A stretch of DNA of 6,358 nt from Actinomycetales bacterium. GTDB taxonomy: Bacteria; Actinomycetota; Actinomycetes; Actinomycetales; Cellulomonadaceae. The DNA is taken from positions 1 through 6,358 of the forward strand of contig JAAZAC010000274.1 in assembly GCA_012514545.1 (NCBI GenBank), written 5' to 3'. Under the pieces are notes generated by a model. That model saw only the letters and a list, made by a program, of their open reading frames with translations, searched no databases and was not told the DNA's origin. The translations under genes and the position numbers were made by a program. Each line of letters starts with the position of its first letter. Position 1 is the first letter of the stretch. Shown one piece after another: positions 5,144-6,358 of the stretch.

Positions 5144-6191
5144 GCTGAGCACCGTCCTGGTCTGGGGCGCGGCGACGGCGTACGCGGTCGCCTTCGTGGC
5201 GTTCGCGGTGGACCTGGCCCGGCTCGCGGACGCGCGTGCCGGCGGGCGGGCCGCGGGGGGCGCGTCCGCCGTCGGGGGCGACGAGGGCGCCGTCGAGGGC
5301 GCGGACGTCGCGGCCGCGGACCGCGAGAGCGTGACGGTGGCGGCGGGCCCCCGGCCGGGCCGCGCCGCCCCGGGCGCCGGGTTCGCCCCGCCCGCCACGG
5401 CGGGTGGCGACGCGACGGCGCGCGGCGAGGGTCGCCGTCGGGCCGCGGGGATCGCGATGGCGGTCACCGTGCTCGGCCTGGCGCTGCACCTCGCTGGGGT
5501 CGTGCTGCGGGGCGTGGCGGCGGGCCGCGTGCCGTGGGCCAACATGTACGAGTTCACGCTGGTCGGGTCGCTGGTGGCGGTCGCGACGTTCGTGGCCCTG
5601 ACGCGCTGGCGGGACGTGCGGTTCCTCGGCGCGATCGTGCTGGGCCTCGCGGTGCTGGCGCTGGGGCTCGCGCTGGCCGTGTTCTACCTGCCGGCGGACC
5701 CGGTGCGGCCGATCCTGCAGAGCTACTGGCTGGTCATCCACGTCTCGATCGCGACGATCGCGTCCGGGCTGTTCACGGTGTCGTTCGCGGCGAGCGCGCT
5801 CCAGCTCCTCAAGGACTCCCGCGACGCCGGGTCGCCGCGCGTGGGCGGGCCGCGGTGGCGGATGCTCGACGCGCTGCCGCCGACGGCGGACCTCGAGGCG
5901 CTCGCGTTCCGCATCACCGCCGTCGGGTTCGTGCTGTGGACCTTCACGATCATGGCCGGCGCGATCTGGGCCGAGCACTCCTGGGGCCGGTACTGGGGCT
6001 GGGACCCGAAGGAGACGTGGTCGTTCGTCGTCTGGTTGGTCTACGCCGCCTACCTGCACGCGCGCACGACGGCGGGGTGGTCGGGCCGGCGAGCGGCGTG
6101 GTTCGTCGTCGTCGGGTACGCCACCGTGCTGTTCAACTTCACGGGCGTGAACCTGTTCTTCCAGGGCAAGCACACGTACGCCGAGCTGTGA
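5130..6191 (+). CDS. ccsB: Cytochrome c biogenesis protein CcsB/ResC (CcsA family, haem-handling WWD protein)
   Basis: A 353-residue integral membrane protein of the haem-handling family; with ResB it exports haem and attaches it to apocytochrome c outside the membrane. The tryptophan-rich WWD motif is WAEHSWGRYWGWDPKETWS (280-298). Conserved histidines fit the CcsA scheme: H204 in QSYWLVIHVS before the WWD, H310 in YAAYLHAR after it, and H348 in FFQGKHTYAEL at the end. Their spacing (106 and 38) is close to that recalled for the CcsBA fusion of Helicobacter hepaticus. Eight membrane segments are visible (about 7-28, 106-127, 136-158, 165-187, 197-217, 260-280, 296-311, 322-342). Segments 1 and 2 are separated by a long Ala/Gly-rich loop (about 36-105) of low complexity. 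ATG 5130 has a strong SD. It is the last gene of the operon. Equivalent to M. tuberculosis Rv0529. Confidence 0.96.
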   Translation: MGLGELSTVLVWGAATAYAVAFVAFAVDLARLADARAGGRAAGGASAVGGDEGAVEGADVAAADRESVTVAAGPRPGRAAPGAGFAPPATAGGDATARGEGRRRAAGIAMAVTVLGLALHLAGVVLRGVAAGRVPWANMYEFTLVGSLVAVATFVALTRWRDVRFLGAIVLGLAVLALGLALAVFYLPADPVRPILQSYWLVIHVSIATIASGLFTVSFAASALQLLKDSRDAGSPRVGGPRWRMLDALPPTADLEALAFRITAVGFVLWTFTIMAGAIWAEHSWGRYWGWDPKETWSFVVWLVYAAYLHARTTAGWSGRRAAWFVVVGYATVLFNFTGVNLFFQGKHTYAEL

Positions 6192-6210
6192 GGCTCGCGG
6201 AGCTGTGAGG
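6183..6210 (+). repeat. 11-bp direct repeat across the ccsB stop codon
   Basis: GAGCTGTGAGG occurs at 6183-6193, containing the ccsB stop, and again at 6200-6210. The period is 17 bp, consistent with a small duplication just after the gene. It has no evident function. Confidence 0.75.
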
Positions 6211-6227
6211 TACGCCCGGGGGGCGTG
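6211..6227 (+). terminator. Possible weak hairpin after the ccs operon
   Basis: ACGCCC (6212-6217) pairs with GGGCGT (6221-6226) around a 3-nt loop, extendable by one T-G wobble. It lies about 20 nt past the ccsB stop, a sensible place for a terminator. There is no T-run after it, so it could equally be chance in very GC-rich DNA. Confidence 0.3.
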
Positions 6228-6279
6228 AGACGTTCGGGTGATTCCTCGCGAACCGCCCCCGCAAGATCACTCGTGGGCC

Positions 6280-6293
6280 TACGGTGTGGCGCA
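6280..6293 (+). promoter_or_regulatory. Possible -10 element for a leaderless gene
   Basis: TACGGT (6280-6285) fits the actinobacterial -10 pattern TANNNT. Transcription starting 7-8 bases after it would begin on or next to the ATG at 6293. No clear -35 is present. Upstream, CGGGTGAT (6235-6242) and ATCACTCG (6266-6273) form an imperfect inverted repeat (one G-T pair) with a 23-nt spacer that could be an operator or chance. Confidence 0.35.
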
Positions 6294-6358
6294 TGGTCGC
6301 GGGGGGCGCTCGCGCCACGCCTGCAGGGGACCTGAGCGACGCACTGGCGGTCCTCTGG
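6293..6358 (+). CDS. Possible start of an unidentified gene, cut by window edge
   Basis: From ATG 6293 the frame is open to the end of the window: 22 codons beginning MVAGGARATP and ending DLSDALAVLW. There is no Shine-Dalgarno at the normal distance, but a TACGGT element 7 bases upstream would suit a leaderless message. I do not recognise the protein; so few residues do not allow a family call, and open frames of this length are common in DNA this rich in GC. Confidence 0.4.
   Translation, partial: MVAGGARATPAGDLSDALAVLW

Noticed and set aside
4830..6173. 447-codon open frame on the minus strand opposite ccsB
   Set aside because: Antisense shadow of resB/ccsB; ends in Arg/Pro-rich low complexity and has no motif.

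Overview
This is a very GC-rich window (I estimate about three quarters G+C by eye). It has short, tightly packed genes, GTG starts and 4-base start/stop overlaps. This fits a high-GC actinobacterium, probably of the Cellulomonas/Micrococcales type. That assignment is inferred from composition, protein style and gene order, not from a marker gene.

Left part (1-1039): two divergent genes face away from a short AT-rich gap (453-556). The leftward gene is a YceI-family lipocalin-like protein, cut by the window edge and missing its C-terminus. The rightward gene is a MarR-family repressor with a strong ribosome binding site. The gap carries three TTGA/TCAA half-sites and a TTGACA hexamer. The simplest reading is that the MarR protein controls itself and yceI from this gap.

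Middle gap (1040-1261): no convincing gene. It holds an inverted repeat whose left arm can pair with either of two identical right arms. Next comes a 16-bp tandem repeat (four full copies plus a partial) in which most units contain a Shine-Dalgarno-like GGAGGTG followed by a GTG. A small hairpin lies over the ribosome binding site of the next gene.

Right part (1262-6191): a five-gene operon on the plus strand for System II cytochrome c maturation. The order is histidine phosphatase, TlpA/ResA-like thioredoxin lipoprotein, CcdA, ResB (Ccs1) and CcsB/ResC (CcsA). From memory this matches Mycobacterium tuberculosis Rv0525-Rv0529. Junctions are GTGA, GTGA, TGATG and a 14-nt overlap, which suggests translational coupling. 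CcdA carries electrons across the membrane to the thioredoxin-like lipoprotein, which keeps apocytochrome CXXCH cysteines reduced. ResB and CcsB form the haem export and ligation complex. The phosphatase's job in the pathway is not known to me. Three of the membrane proteins carry low-complexity insertions or tails (a Gly-Gly-Ser run in CcdA, a repeat-bearing tail in ResB, a long Ala/Gly loop in CcsB).

Right end (6192-6358): a small duplication at the ccsB stop, a weak hairpin, then a TACGGT element placed so that an ATG at 6293 could be a leaderless start. That gene runs off the window and cannot be identified.

I see no wholly new system. The parts least explained by known families are the 16-bp SD-like array ahead of the ccs operon, the alternative-pairing inverted repeat, and the conserved but unexplained phosphatase at the head of the operon.
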